Shown: positions 34,229 to 44,383, numbered from the stretch's first letter. The stretch is DNA of 64,000 nucleotides from Fibrisoma montanum (GCF_003583365.1 NZ_QXED01000005.1:496001-560000), one strand, 5' to 3'. The notes: generated by a model not told the origin, from the letters alone. Numbers and translations: made by a program.

Positions 34229-35518
34229 TTATAGCTTGCGATATCGTCGACTGGCCAACAGTCGCTGGGGATAAACGACGGCTTGGATGAAATTGAATTC
34301 GAGCTGTTGAAACGAAATGGATTGGCCGTTCACCTGCGTCTTAAGGAAAGGCGAGTAGCGCAGATTGGTACGCAGAATGATCGACTCATAACGGACCGGC
34401 CGGATATCCCAGCCAAACACTAGCCCCGGCGTATAGCGTAATTCACGTTGATTTGTTACCGAAGCGCCTTCATCCACTTCACGGACGCTCAATTGCTCCC
34501 GCGAAAGACTTAACCCCAGGAATGGAACAAAACCGTGGTAATCCAGCAGATATTTGTAAGCCTCCAGACTTATGGACCGGCGGGCGAACTCCTGGGTTAA
34601 GCCATAAGCGGTATGGTCGGCAACAATGTAGCGATGGGCCAACCGAATATCGAAATCAGGTTTGTAGAAATAATAACCTGCCGACAGGTCGAGGAAGGCC
34701 TTGTTGCCGGGTGGATTGTTGAGGTAAGGCCGGTTACGGGTGTTGTACTCCGAACGGGGTAACGTAAAAGCCGCCGATGGTCCAACATCAAGGTGAAAGC
34801 CGCTCAGTTGCCGACGTTCCCGTAAGTACTGACCGAACGAATCTTTGTTGTCTTTTTCCAGCGGACGCGTCACATCGAGCAGAAATTTATAGGCAAGCTG
34901 CACCGTAAAAGCGGGGAAACGAACCGGCGCGCTGGTCTGGCGGGAGGTGGCGTATGTCAATTCGCGGCTGGGCAGGTACTGAACTCCCAGCTCGAACCAA
35001 TGCGGCCCGGCCAGCCAGCTCAGACCACCTTCCAGCGTGATAACATCTTTGGTAAAAGTGGTTCCCGCGAGTTGTTCATTTATCCGCTGATTGTAGGCCA
35101 ATGTAGCCCAGGATGCACCCACGTACGGGTTAAGCCGGTGGTAGCGTAGCTGGAGCGGATGCACTCGGGCACCGGTTGTTACATTCGTTGATACGTTATA
35201 TTCTTGAACCTCAGGCACCTTTGGACCAAGCGAGGTTAGCGGAAAGGAAACGTACAGATCAACTAATCCCCAGAAGTGAGTGGCGCCAATAGTGAAGCGC
35301 GGGTGATACGTACCGGGTACCGTAAAGGGTCGTTGTTCACCCGTGGCGCTTAAATACCCGCTACGGATCGGAGGAATGTATTGACCGTCGAAGCCCAGAT
35401 GCATCTGCGCGAACCGAAAGCGCGTTTTCTGGTCAACGACTTTCTGAGCGACTGTAAAGCCTGGTTGACTAACCAGCCAGGCTTCCACGAGTATGAACAT
35501 CAGGAGAATCCGAATCAT
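34229..35518 (-). CDS. outer-membrane beta-barrel hypothetical protein
   Basis: Not recognised at family level. 429 residues with a signal peptide (LVEAWLVSQPGFTVAQ region). The mature part has many alternating aromatic/polar strands typical of outer-membrane barrels (HWFELGVQYLPSRELTY; FLDLSAGYYFYKPDFDIRLAHRYIV; YESIILRTNLRYSPF). There is no plug domain, so it is not TonB-dependent. An AraC-type regulator gene is divergent from it with a 185-base shared promoter region, which suggests it may be the regulated target. Confidence 0.65.
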   Translation of the reverse strand: MIRILLMFILVEAWLVSQPGFTVAQKVVDQKTRFRFAQMHLGFDGQYIPPIRSGYLSATGEQRPFTVPGTYHPRFTIGATHFWGLVDLYVSFPLTSLGPKVPEVQEYNVSTNVTTGARVHPLQLRYHRLNPYVGASWATLAYNQRINEQLAGTTFTKDVITLEGGLSWLAGPHWFELGVQYLPSRELTYATSRQTSAPVRFPAFTVQLAYKFLLDVTRPLEKDNKDSFGQYLRERRQLSGFHLDVGPSAAFTLPRSEYNTRNRPYLNNPPGNKAFLDLSAGYYFYKPDFDIRLAHRYIVADHTAYGLTQEFARRSISLEAYKYLLDYHGFVPFLGLSLSREQLSVREVDEGASVTNQRELRYTPGLVFGWDIRPVRYESIILRTNLRYSPFLKTQVNGQSISFQQLEFNFIQAVVYPQRLLASRRYRKL

Positions 35519-35703
35519 GACGCTAATGGTTTAGAGTGCGTTTCGCCCGTAAAATTGTCGCGTCGCTGTCGAACTCGGCTACGTCAAACGGATTCTCACC
35601 CACGCGAGACGGATTATCTGTCAGGGCTCGTTGGGCAGGCCTGCATACTCCATTTTTCCGTATATTCGTCAAGAGAAGACCAAGCTAACCTCTGGATAAG
35701 GCG

Positions 35704-36687
35704 ATGGTAATTAAGGCGAAAGACGGGGCCGGCCGGTATATCTCTTACGAGAGCAAATACCAGGTCGAAACGGATGAGCGGGCCGGGTTAACACAAAAGC
35801 AGATTTCCGCGCTGAATGCTGGAATTCCCTGGTCAATTACGGAACTGGTAATGGAGAATGTAAAGATTACGCACGCCCTGAGTCAGACCGACCAGGACAT
35901 CGTCTTGCGAACTGAACAGAATGAACCAACGGTTGATCTGTTCGTGCAGCTTAACGGGCTAAGCAATATTCGCCGATGTCACCAGGCCAATCGGCATTAC
36001 CAATCCGGTCAGTGCAATCTGGTGTATACCCCGGCCTACGAGGGTGACCTGCACCTGCAAGGGCCTTCTGTTTCAACCTTTGCGGTGCAATTTTCACCCG
36101 GGTTGTTCCGGCGGTTTCTTGATGATCAGCACGGAATCGATTTTCTGGATTCGTTGGCTGAAGATATGGATAAAGAAAAAGCGCACTCACTAGCTCCTTT
36201 CAATCCATCGGCGACACCGGCCATGAAAGCGATCCTCTATGCTTTCTTAAACTGTCCGTTTGTTGGCTTGACTAAACGCTTGTTTCTCGAAGCTAAATTA
36301 CTGGAATTACTGGCCTTGCAAATTGAACAGGTCAGCGCGACTCAATCGAGGCCGGCCACGGGGCTCAGAAAGGATGATGTAGATAAATTGATAACGGTCA
36401 GAAATTGGCTGGATGAACATTTTCTCCAACCCACCACCTTGTTAGAAATTGCGCGCTCGGTAGGTTTGAATGATTTCAAACTTAAAAAAGGCTTTCGCAC
36501 ACTGTTCAACACGACGGTGTTCGGGTACCTGACCGACTTGCGCATGAATCACGCCCGTCAACTCTTACTGGAGCGACAGCAAACCGTTGCTGAAGTTGCC
36601 GACACACTGGGCTATCAGTATGTCCATCACTTTTCACATGCTTTCCGTAAGCATTTTGGCTATCTACCGAGCGAGTTACGGGCGTAG
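35704..36687 (+). CDS. AraC family transcriptional regulator
   Basis: 327 residues. The C-terminal 90-100 residues are the AraC double helix-turn-helix: ITVRNWLDEHFLQPTTLLEIARSVGLNDFKLKKGFRTLFNTTVFGYLTDLRMNHARQLL and the TVAEVADTLGYQYVHHFSHAFRKHFGYLPSEL signature. The N-terminal 220 residues are a cupin-like sensor domain with no recognisable ligand. It is similar in size and layout to the regulator at 51073-52050. It is divergent from the barrel protein at 34229 and convergent with rarA (42-base gap). Confidence 0.92.
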   Translation: MVIKAKDGAGRYISYESKYQVETDERAGLTQKQISALNAGIPWSITELVMENVKITHALSQTDQDIVLRTEQNEPTVDLFVQLNGLSNIRRCHQANRHYQSGQCNLVYTPAYEGDLHLQGPSVSTFAVQFSPGLFRRFLDDQHGIDFLDSLAEDMDKEKAHSLAPFNPSATPAMKAILYAFLNCPFVGLTKRLFLEAKLLELLALQIEQVSATQSRPATGLRKDDVDKLITVRNWLDEHFLQPTTLLEIARSVGLNDFKLKKGFRTLFNTTVFGYLTDLRMNHARQLLLERQQTVAEVADTLGYQYVHHFSHAFRKHFGYLPSELRA

Positions 36688-36729
36688 CCGACTCTCTGCA
36701 CAAGCATCATCTGTCTTGCTGGAGCCTGC

Positions 36730-38001
36730 TCAATACCCGTACCACTCCCCCCACCACTTCTGCAGACTCCGCCGGATTTCGGCTTCGCGGGCGTTGTGAC
36801 CGGGCTCGTAGAGTTTGTGGCCTTTCAGGTCGTCGGGCAGGTAATTCTGTTGCGAAAAATTGCCGTCGTAGTCGTGGGCGTACTCGTACTCTCTGCCGTA
36901 GCCGATCTGTTTCATCAGCTTCGTGGGGGCGTTGCGCAGGTGCAGCGGTACGGGCAGGTGGGCGGTCTGTTCGGCCAGGGCGATGGCCTCGTTGATTGCT
37001 ACGTAGCTGGCATTGCTTTTCGGCGATGTGGCCAGATACACTGCCACCTGCGACAGAATGATCCGGCCCTCCGGCATACCGATTACTTTGACGGCCTGAA
37101 TCGCTTCCGATGCCATGATCATGGCTGTTGGGTTGGCGTTGCCGATGTCTTCCGACGCCAGAATCAGCATCCGACGGGCAATGAACACCGGATCTTCGCC
37201 CGCCACCAGCATCCGTGCCATCCAGTACAACGCTGCGTTCGGGTCGGAGCCGCGCAGGGATTTGATGAATGCCGAAATAATGTCGTAGTGCTGCTCGCCG
37301 GATTTGTCGTAGCGGGCGATGTTCTGCTGGGCAACGCTCATTACCAGGTCGTCGGTAATGACCAAAGGTTCGGCCAGTACATGGGCCGATGCCACGAGTT
37401 CCAGCAGGTTGAGGAGTTTGCGGCCATCGCCCCCGGACAACCGGAGCAGCGTATCGTATGACGCTACGGTGATCTGTTTCGATTGCAGAAACTTGTCCTG
37501 TGCAATGGCCCGGTCAACGAGCTGGATCAGTTCGTCGCGGCTCAGGGCTTCAAGGATATAAACCTGACAGCGGGAGAGCAGGGCACCGTTGACCTCAAAC
37601 GACGGGTTTTCGGTGGTAGCGCCGATCAGGGTAATCTGCCCTTTTTCGACGGCACCCAGCAGGGCGTCCTGCTGGCTTTTGTTGAAGCGGTGAATTTCGT
37701 CGATGAACACCACGGGCGGAAACAGACCGGCCGGTCGGCTCAGCACCTCGCGCACTTCCTTGACACCGGCGTTGATGGCACTCAGACTGACGAACGGCCG
37801 CTTAACGGCCTCGGCCAGCAGCAGCGCCAGTGTCGTTTTGCCAACGCCCGGCGGTCCCCACAGAATCATGGACGGCAGCCTGCCCGCTTCGATTGCCCGA
37901 CGCAGCGGCCCCGAGGGACCCAGCAGCTTACGTTGGCCAATGATGTCGTCGAGTGAGCGGGGGCGGACCCGTTCGGGAAGGGGCGTTGAGTTGATATCCA
38001 T
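36730..38001 (-). CDS. rarA: replication-associated recombination protein A
   Basis: 423 residues. AAA+ ATPase: Walker [10 protein letters not shown] (near residue 50), Walker [21 protein letters not shown], sensor TTENPSFEV and the arginine finger segment LLSRCQVY. The C-terminal clamp-loader-like domains include [19 protein letters not shown] and the [14 protein letters not shown] segment, typical of RarA/MgsA/WRNIP1. It acts at stalled replication forks as a tetramer. Length and all motifs are intact. Confidence 0.96.
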   Translation of the reverse strand: MDINSTPLPERVRPRSLDDIIGQRKLLGPSGPLRRAIEAGRLPSMILWGPPGVGKTTLALLLAEAVKRPFVSLSAINAGVKEVREVLSRPAGLFPPVVFIDEIHRFNKSQQDALLGAVEKGQITLIGATTENPSFEVNGALLSRCQVYILEALSRDELIQLVDRAIAQDKFLQSKQITVASYDTLLRLSGGDGRKLLNLLELVASAHVLAEPLVITDDLVMSVAQQNIARYDKSGEQHYDIISAFIKSLRGSDPNAALYWMARMLVAGEDPVFIARRMLILASEDIGNANPTAMIMASEAIQAVKVIGMPEGRIILSQVAVYLATSPKSNASYVAINEAIALAEQTAHLPVPLHLRNAPTKLMKQIGYGREYEYAHDYDGNFSQQNYLPDDLKGHKLYEPGHNAREAEIRRSLQKWWGEWYGY

Positions 38002-38138
38002 AGGGCGAAGTTACCCGCCTGGTGGGACTGAATCAACATCAATATTACTCCGCTAATACAAGCCATTGTGGAAGTGAAGCTGAATCAATACGTTAAAGCC
38101 AGCTTTATTGGTTAAACAGAATGGGGTGAGTTACTCAT

Positions 38139-38627
38139 TCAGTAATTGTCCAGTCCAAGTGGTCTTGAATGAGTTAAGCTAGAACCGTATCCTCTAATTA
38201 TAAAGGTCTTCTTCGGACCGGTTGGCAATCTGGTTAAAAACTTCTGAACAGAATTATCTTTAAATGTCAGTACATATCGATGTCTTATTGCCAGATCGTC
38301 AATGATCAGGTGTTCATTCTGTAAGTAAACAGCCGCATTGTTGATGTCTCGAACGAGGATGTTCTGTTGTCGCTCCCGGTCTAAAATGTATTCATAAAAA
38401 TATCTATCACCCTGAAACACCTTGGCTCGAATGCTGCCATGTGGCTCCATTTTGATGGCTACCCGACCACGTATTTCCGTAGGAGGTTCGAATAAGCTGT
38501 CCGGAAAACTTGTCGGCGGTGCAGAGGCAGAAAGTTCGTCTGTATTCGATTGGCATTGCATGAACAATGTCATTGAAATCAGCCCTGTGGTCAGGAAACT
38601 AGCTCGAATGATAGCCCTGGAGTTCAT
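38139..38627 (-). CDS. hypothetical lipoprotein-like exported protein
   Basis: Not recognised. 162 residues from the ATG at 38627 (an upstream in-frame ATG at 38648 is possible). The N-terminus is a hydrophobic signal ending FMQCQ, where the Cys could be lipidated although Gln precedes it instead of Gly/Ala/Ser. The rest is beta-rich (GRVAIKMEPHGSIRAKVF; KFLTRLPTGPKKTFIIRGYG). Moderately AT-rich, standing alone downstream of the sigma factor gene region; no functional inference. Confidence 0.55.
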   Translation of the reverse strand: MNSRAIIRASFLTTGLISMTLFMQCQSNTDELSASAPPTSFPDSLFEPPTEIRGRVAIKMEPHGSIRAKVFQGDRYFYEYILDRERQQNILVRDINNAAVYLQNEHLIIDDLAIRHRYVLTFKDNSVQKFLTRLPTGPKKTFIIRGYGSSLTHSRPLGLDNY

Positions 38628-38720
38628 ACTAGTATCAGCTATATACAACCATACATAATATTAATAAATAAAAACGATATACATAGTTTATGAACGAAAA
38701 ATTTAGTTTTTGGATACATG

Positions 38721-38753
38721 ATAAAAAGAAGCCCGGCCGTTTGTACGGCCGGG
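38721..38753 (-). terminator. Rho-independent terminator of the orphan sigma factor
   Basis: On the minus strand CCCGGCCGT (38753-38745) pairs with ACGGCCGGG (38740-38732) around a 4-base loop and is followed by CTTCTTTTTAT. It lies about 30 bases beyond the sigma stop codon. Confidence 0.85.
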
Positions 38754-38782
38754 AAACTAGTAATGATTCAAGGGCTTAGGAA

Positions 38783-39385
38783 TTACAATGACACGTTTTC
38801 GGGCGTAACGTAACGCTTAAGGTTACTCATGGCCCCAAAAATTAAATTGTAAACCGATTGAATGTTTATTTGCATCAACGCCGAAATTTCTTCGTTGCTC
38901 ATGTTCTGAAAATACCGCAGGTGAACGGCTTCGCGCTGCCGGCGCGGTAGTTTCTCAAGCGCCTGGTGCAGACAATCGTTCATGAACGAGTCTTCTTCGT
39001 GCGAGATCAGCATGTGTTCATGCGATGGGTCACTGCCAAGGAGCGTATCACCCATCCGACGGCCGTTGGCCACTACATCATCCTGACTAACCAGCTTTTG
39101 CTCAGCCGTTAAGTGTCGAACCAGCTTGCGCTTGATGGATGCCATCAGGTAAAACCGAACGGAAGTAGTCGGGCCGATGGTTTGCCGATGCCGCCATAGC
39201 TCAACAAACAGATCGTGGATGCAATCCTTGATCAGGGCTTTGTCCGTCGCAAAATGCGCGCAATAGTGGTAAAGAACTTGAACGTAGTGCTGGTAGAGTT
39301 GAGCGAAGGCGTTTTCATCGCCACTGCGAAACTGATTCCAGAGGGTTTCATCATCCGGACCGTGTTGAGAACGATTGCGGGGCAT
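38783..39385 (-). CDS. sigma-70 family (ECF-like) RNA polymerase sigma factor
   Basis: 200 residues. Region 2: FAQLYQHYVQVLYHYCAHF and LIKDCIHDLFVELWRHRQTI; region 4: LEKLPRRQREAVHLRYFQNMSNEEISALMQINIQSVYNLIFGAMSNLK. This is the Bacteroidota ECF type that normally precedes a FecR-like anti-sigma and a SusC/SusD pair, but none is encoded next to it; its nearest neighbours are a hypothetical lipoprotein and adenine deaminase. It therefore looks like an orphan. The leader upstream is AT-rich. Confidence 0.9.
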   Translation of the reverse strand: MPRNRSQHGPDDETLWNQFRSGDENAFAQLYQHYVQVLYHYCAHFATDKALIKDCIHDLFVELWRHRQTIGPTTSVRFYLMASIKRKLVRHLTAEQKLVSQDDVVANGRRMGDTLLGSDPSHEHMLISHEEDSFMNDCLHQALEKLPRRQREAVHLRYFQNMSNEEISALMQINIQSVYNLIFGAMSNLKRYVTPENVSL

Positions 39386-39488
39386 ATTTGTAGCGGGTAA
39401 GAGGTTCAGGACAGGTTGGCGTCTGTAAACTTATTGATAAAAAATAGAATTTAAAAATGGATATTAAAATTTTTTTAAAAAATGCCCC

Positions 39489-41198
39489 TTACGCCAAATA
39501 AAGAGGGGTGAAGGTGAAGGTTTTGCCATCGAATAAACCTTTATCGCTAAGTTTTAGCGTAGGAATTACCAGAAGAGCCATAAACGATAACGTCATAAAC
39601 GGAGCGGCCAGTGAACTGCCCAGCTCCTGCTTTGCAAACCGATCGAGGGCTTCGTACTGGGCCGCTATGTCGAAACCATCGGCGTCGGTCATCAGGCCGG
39701 CCACGGGCAGGGGAAGCACCTGGGTTTCGGGCGTAGTGGTCAGGCGCAGAAACGCCCGGCGGCTCATGCGTTCATGATCGTGGTCATGGGACGCTGCTTC
39801 GGCTACGGCTGCCAGCCCCCCCCGCGCTTCGATAATCAGGTTAACGGCCTGGGCAATGCTCTCGTCGTCACAGCCCACGGCGGTGATGTTGTGCGAGTCG
39901 TGCCCCACCGAGGAGGCCAGCGCCCCGTGCTTCAGGCCGAAGTTTTTGATAAAGGCAACCGCTGGGGGGGCATCTGCATACCGGTTCACCACAACCAGCT
40001 TCAGGATGTCGCCTTCAACGTCGGGTACCAGTTGACCGTTTTCAACCTTCGGTGCCAGATGCAGTTCGTTCGTAATGAGTTGCCCGTCCAGGGCTTCGAT
40101 CACCCGGATTAGTCCGAGCGGGTCTGAGCCGTCCTGAGCGGGCACCGCAAAATCGGCTGCCTGTTTGGGCGGGCAGTCGAACCGATTGACGTGTTCGCTG
40201 CTCAGACTTTCGATCAGCGACCGCCCGTTAACGGCAACTGCCTGGCCATTGATCACCGTCTGCTCGATGTCAAACGTCGTGAGGTTCGTCACGACGATGT
40301 AATCGGCCGGGTCGCCTTCCCGCAGCAAACCGACCGGCAGCCGGTAGTGCAGTACCGGGTTCAGACAGGCTGCCTGCAATACGTGCCAGAGCGTGTGGCC
40401 GTGCTGCAGCGCCCGCACGACGAGCTGGTTGATGTGTCCGGATACCAGCGTGTCCGGGTGTTTATCGTCCGAGCAGAACATAACCTGCTTGGGAAATTCG
40501 GCCAGCAACGGGATCAACGCGTCGAAGTTGCGGGCCGCGCTGCCTTCCCGAATGAGGATGTTCATGCCCCGCTGGGCTTTGTCGAGCCCTTCTTCGTACG
40601 TAAAGCACTCATGGTCCGTGTAGATGCCGGCGTCTATGTACCGCTGTGCATCATCGCCCCGCAAACCGGGGGCATGCCCATCGACGGGTTTATTGAACGC
40701 CCGGGCCAGGGCCAGTTTGGCCATAACCTCGGGGTCGCTGTTCAGCACACCCGGGAAATTCATCATCTCGGCCAGGTAACCGATCTCCTTCAGGCCGAGG
40801 AGGTAACGAACATCGGACACGCTGATGGTGGCCCCGGCCGTTTCGAACGGGGTGGCCGGTACGCAGGACGGTGCCCCGAAGGAAAACTTGAACGGCACCC
40901 GTTTGCCTTCCTGAATCATGTATTCGACACCCGCTACGCCCAGTACATTGCCGATCTCGTGGGGGTCCGACACCGTTGCAACGGTGCCATGAACGACGGC
41001 CAGCCGGGCAAACTGCGGAGGGGTCAGCAACGAACTTTCGATGTGAACGTGGGCGTCGACGAAGCCCGGCAATACGTAGGGATGGCCCGGGCTTTCGGGG
41101 CCGAGCCGTTCAATCTGGGCAATGCGGCCATTCTCGACCGTAAGGGTGCCATAAAAAATGGTCTGGTCGAACAGGTTCAGGATATTGGCAGTCAGCAT
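39489..41198 (-). CDS. ade: adenine deaminase
   Basis: 569 residues, the usual length of microbial adenine deaminase. PGFVDAHVHIESSLL holds the HxH metal motif; the VAVVHGTVATVSDPHEIGNV segment and LVVVNRY-ADAPPAVAFIKNFGLKHGALASSVGHDSHN are typical of the family. It hydrolyses adenine to hypoxanthine and ammonia in purine salvage. Between residues of about 470 and 500 there is an insertion with a short His/Asp stretch (EAASHDHDHERMSRRAF) before LPLPVAGLM, not seen in the E. coli enzyme as I recall it. It is 3 bases downstream of the DUF5009-type gene. Confidence 0.93.
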   Translation of the reverse strand: MLTANILNLFDQTIFYGTLTVENGRIAQIERLGPESPGHPYVLPGFVDAHVHIESSLLTPPQFARLAVVHGTVATVSDPHEIGNVLGVAGVEYMIQEGKRVPFKFSFGAPSCVPATPFETAGATISVSDVRYLLGLKEIGYLAEMMNFPGVLNSDPEVMAKLALARAFNKPVDGHAPGLRGDDAQRYIDAGIYTDHECFTYEEGLDKAQRGMNILIREGSAARNFDALIPLLAEFPKQVMFCSDDKHPDTLVSGHINQLVVRALQHGHTLWHVLQAACLNPVLHYRLPVGLLREGDPADYIVVTNLTTFDIEQTVINGQAVAVNGRSLIESLSSEHVNRFDCPPKQAADFAVPAQDGSDPLGLIRVIEALDGQLITNELHLAPKVENGQLVPDVEGDILKLVVVNRYADAPPAVAFIKNFGLKHGALASSVGHDSHNITAVGCDDESIAQAVNLIIEARGGLAAVAEAASHDHDHERMSRRAFLRLTTTPETQVLPLPVAGLMTDADGFDIAAQYEALDRFAKQELGSSLAAPFMTLSFMALLVIPTLKLSDKGLFDGKTFTFTPLYLA

Positions 41199-41201
41199 AC
41201 G

Positions 41202-42452
41202 TTAGATCCGAATGAAAAGTCTTCGGCGATACATCCACAACAGAATCAGATAGAACACGCCCAGGGTCGCGGCTCCGGTCAGGAGGGGTTCGTAGGCGGG
41301 GCCAAGCACCTGAAATGGACCGTGGCCAAGATGAATATGAAAGGAGTTGATGATAAACTGGTCGATGAGGTGCACGAGGCAGTAGATGGCGATGGAGTTC
41401 ATGCCGATAACGGTCAGGAAAAACGCCCAGCGTCGTTTGCCCGCTACGTCGATGAGGCCGTAAAAAAGCGCCATGAGCCAGCAGCACCAGCCTCCGCTGA
41501 ACAGCACCCAGGCCGGTGTCCAGATCCGCTTCACGATGGGGCAGAGACCCGTTACGTCCAGCAGCAGGCCCAGCGCCAGACCTACGGCCCCAGCGATCAG
41601 GAACCGACGAAGCAGGGCCCTTGCCGGAAGGCCTGCCCGCAGCCATTGACCGGCCAGCAGGCCCAGCAGCATGGTGCCGAGCGTGGGAATGAAACTTAAC
41701 GTAGCATAGCCGCCACCGTTAAACAGAAATGACTTTTCGCGCGGAAACAGGTTGAGAAACCAGCGGTCGAACGCCCAGGCCGCATTGCTGTTTTTGTTAA
41801 AATGAGCGGCAAGGCCGGTATAATGCTCTGGCCAGTCGGGGGGGACACCCACGGCTTCGTAGGCAAAATTGGGGCCGGGAGCCGGATACAGCACGAACAG
41901 CAGCCAGTAGCCGACCAGGATACCGGCCAGGGCTATCCATTGCGTTCGGGGGCGGGTGGTGCCGAGCAGAAACAGAAACGGATAACCCAGACCAATCTGC
42001 GTCAGGGTGTCCTCGAAGGTGAAATAGGTTTGCTCCCGGTGCGTGGAACGCAGAAAAATACCGAGCAGAATCAAAATCAGGGATCGGCGCAGGGCATGAC
42101 TGAATTGCGTTTGCAGGGATTGCCCGCGCCCCAGCCGACTGGCGAGGGAGTAGGGGAGTGCTACGCCGACCAGAAACGAAAACGAGGGCTGGATCAGATC
42201 GTGGAGCGAACAGCCGGCCCATTCGACGTGGCTCTGGTGGTAAGCCAGCAACCCCCAGAGCACACTGCTGGGAAACGCTTCGTGGAGCCGGTGAAACTGC
42301 AGGAGTTCGGCCGCCATCAGCAGCATGACAAAGCCCCGGTACGCATCCATCGACATCAGACGGTCGCCGGTCAGGCCGCCCGACAGGGAACTGTCCCGGG
42401 GGGCGGTGACGGTTGCGGGGCGATCCGACAGACCGGAATTGGAGACAGACAT
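41202..42452 (-). CDS. DUF5009/NagX-like membrane protein (HGSNAT-type acyltransferase family)
   Basis: 416 residues with about ten membrane helices. The start [16 protein letters not shown] is the family signature, and the [25 protein letters not shown] segment (with conserved His/Asp) is typical of DUF5009 / heparan-alpha-glucosaminide N-acetyltransferase homologues. These may acetylate sugars across the inner membrane. It is co-directional with adenine deaminase (3-base gap), though a common pathway is not obvious. The N-terminal 32 residues before the motif are unusually polar; a later start is possible. Confidence 0.82.
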   Translation of the reverse strand: MSVSNSGLSDRPATVTAPRDSSLSGGLTGDRLMSMDAYRGFVMLLMAAELLQFHRLHEAFPSSVLWGLLAYHQSHVEWAGCSLHDLIQPSFSFLVGVALPYSLASRLGRGQSLQTQFSHALRRSLILILLGIFLRSTHREQTYFTFEDTLTQIGLGYPFLFLLGTTRPRTQWIALAGILVGYWLLFVLYPAPGPNFAYEAVGVPPDWPEHYTGLAAHFNKNSNAAWAFDRWFLNLFPREKSFLFNGGGYATLSFIPTLGTMLLGLLAGQWLRAGLPARALLRRFLIAGAVGLALGLLLDVTGLCPIVKRIWTPAWVLFSGGWCCWLMALFYGLIDVAGKRRWAFFLTVIGMNSIAIYCLVHLIDQFIINSFHIHLGHGPFQVLGPAYEPLLTGAATLGVFYLILLWMYRRRLFIRI

Positions 42453-42595
42453 AGGGTTGAGAAGGGCTGAAGGATGGAATCGAAGCCCAAAGTTGAGATT
42501 GGTATAGAAATTAGCAAGGAATTGCCGTAAAGTTTTTTTGAACAGGGGTATATTTCGAGTGTAGAAGCCTCTTTACGGAAAAAACAGTATCAAGT

Positions 42596-44269
42596 ATGCC
42601 CGCCCGAGTGCTCAAAGTACATCCCGCCGATAACGTAATCGTCGCCCTTCGCGATTTGCCGGCTGGGGAGCAGATTGCCTTCGATGATCAGACCTATACA
42701 TTACCGCATCCCGTGGGTGCGAAGCATAAATTCGTGACGGAAGAGCGGCAGCCCGGCGATCCGATTACCATGTACGGCGTACTGGTCGGCAAGGCCACCC
42801 GGCCTATCCATACCGGCGAACCAATCACCACGTTTAACCTCAAACACGACGCCGATCGCTACGGCCTGGACCGGAAGCAGTCGTATAGCTGGCAGCCGCC
42901 CGACGTTGCGCGCTGGCAGGGACGTACGTTCATGGGCTACCACCGCGCCGATGGCCGGGTCGGTACGCGTAACTACTGGCTCGTGATTCCGCTGGTGTTC
43001 TGCGAAAACCGCAACATCCTGATCCTTAAAGATGCGTTTGAGCGCGAACTGGGGTATGCGCAGCCGGAGATGTATCGGGAGCAGGTGCGCGAACTCCTGC
43101 ATCTGTACCAGGCGGGCGAACTCGACAAGGTAAAGAAAATGCAGCCGTTCGTAGACCCGTCGCAGTTGCACACCCTGAACTACAACCAGCCGGTGGTGGC
43201 ACGGCCCTTCGCCAACGTAGACGGCATCAAGTTCATCACGCACGAGATGGGCTGTGGCGGCACGCGCCAGGATTCGGCGGCTTTGTGTTCGCTGCTGGCT
43301 GGTTTTATCAATAACCCGAACGTAGCGGGGGCTACCGTGCTGAGTCTGGGTTGCCAGCATTTGCAGGGCAGCATGCTCGAAAAGGAAATCCGCCGGCAGA
43401 GTCCGAAATTTGACAAGCCGGTGCTGATCTACGAACAGCAGGCCGGTACTGAGTTCGCGATGCTGTCGCAGGCGGTCAAGGAAACTTTTCTGGGGCTGGT
43501 TCAGGTCAACAGGCAGGAGCGTCGGCCGGCACCCCTCAGCCAGCTTACGGTTGGCCTGAAATGTGGCGGGTCTGACGGCTTCTCAGGCATCTCGGCCAAT
43601 CCGGCCATCGGTCATCTGTCGGATCTGATCGTTGGTCTGGGCGGCAAAACCGTACTGGCCGAGTTTCCCGAACTCAACGGCGTGGAGCAGGAACTGATCA
43701 ACCGCACCACCGACGAGGCCAAAGCACAGAAATTCATCGACTTGATGCAGACGTACTCAGCCCAGGCGGAAGCCGTTGGGTCGGGATTTGATATGAACCC
43801 GTCGCCGGGCAACATCAAAGACGGCCTGATCACCGACGCCATCAAATCGGCCGGAGCGGCCAAGAAAGGTGGTACGGCCCCCGTTGCCGACGTACTGGAT
43901 TACACCGAGCCGGTGCAGACGCCCGGCCTGAATCTGCTCTGTACGCCCGGCAACGACGTGGAGGCCACCACCGGTATGGCCGGCTCGGGGGCCAACGTAA
44001 TTCTGTTTACTACGGGTCTGGGCACACCCACCGGCAACCCGGTATGCCCCGTTGTGAAGATCTCGACCAATACAGCTCTGAAAACCAGGATGCCTGATGT
44101 GATCGACTTCGACAGCGGCCCCATCATCGACGGGCAGCAAAGTATTGACGAAAACGCCGAGGCTCTGCTGGAGTACGTCATCCAGCTGGCATCCGGCGAA
44201 ATAACCACCAAAGCCGAGCAACTCGGTCAGGACGATTTCATCCCCTGGAAGCGGGGGGTATCGTTATAA
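42596..44269 (+). CDS. UxaA family altronate/sugar-acid dehydratase
   Basis: 557 residues with both parts of the family: an N-terminal SAF domain (to about residue 85; ALRDLPAGEQI, VGKATRPIHTGEPITTFNL), then the catalytic UxaA domain with GYHRADGRVGTRNYWLV, THEMGCGGTRQDS, LSLGCQHLQGS, LKCGGSDGFSGISANPAIG and MNPSPGNIKDGLITD. Iron-dependent UxaA-type dehydratases convert altronate or related sugar acids to 2-keto-3-deoxy acids. The SDR that follows in the same direction could oxidise the sugar-acid or keto-acid intermediate, giving a small hexuronate/6-deoxyhexonate catabolic unit; the actual substrate is open. Confidence 0.9.
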   Translation: MPARVLKVHPADNVIVALRDLPAGEQIAFDDQTYTLPHPVGAKHKFVTEERQPGDPITMYGVLVGKATRPIHTGEPITTFNLKHDADRYGLDRKQSYSWQPPDVARWQGRTFMGYHRADGRVGTRNYWLVIPLVFCENRNILILKDAFERELGYAQPEMYREQVRELLHLYQAGELDKVKKMQPFVDPSQLHTLNYNQPVVARPFANVDGIKFITHEMGCGGTRQDSAALCSLLAGFINNPNVAGATVLSLGCQHLQGSMLEKEIRRQSPKFDKPVLIYEQQAGTEFAMLSQAVKETFLGLVQVNRQERRPAPLSQLTVGLKCGGSDGFSGISANPAIGHLSDLIVGLGGKTVLAEFPELNGVEQELINRTTDEAKAQKFIDLMQTYSAQAEAVGSGFDMNPSPGNIKDGLITDAIKSAGAAKKGGTAPVADVLDYTEPVQTPGLNLLCTPGNDVEATTGMAGSGANVILFTTGLGTPTGNPVCPVVKISTNTALKTRMPDVIDFDSGPIIDGQQSIDENAEALLEYVIQLASGEITTKAEQLGQDDFIPWKRGVSL

Positions 44270-44270
44270 A

Positions 44271-44362
44271 AAGGAGGAAGGGGAGGAGAGGAAGACAGGA
44301 GAAAAGGACACGTTGCTCGCAGGTATCCTTTTCCCGTTTTTCCTCTCCTCCTTTCCTCCCTT
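44271..44362. repeat. purine/pyrimidine inverted repeat between UxaA and SDR genes
   Basis: A purine-rich arm (44271-44308; AGGAGGAAGGGGAGGAGAGG core) is followed after 17 bases by its pyrimidine-rich near-complement (44326-44362), about 80-85% matching. It could fold as a long hairpin or as triplex-prone DNA. It begins at the UxaA stop codon and ends 20 bases before the SDR start. Confidence 0.7.
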
Positions 44363-44383
44363 CTTCCTTTTCTCCTTTCATTT

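Noticed and set aside
40191-41699. 502-residue plus-strand ORF opposite ade and the DUF5009 gene
   Set aside because: Antisense shadow of two clear genes in GC-rich DNA; protein has no recognisable fold and unusual composition.
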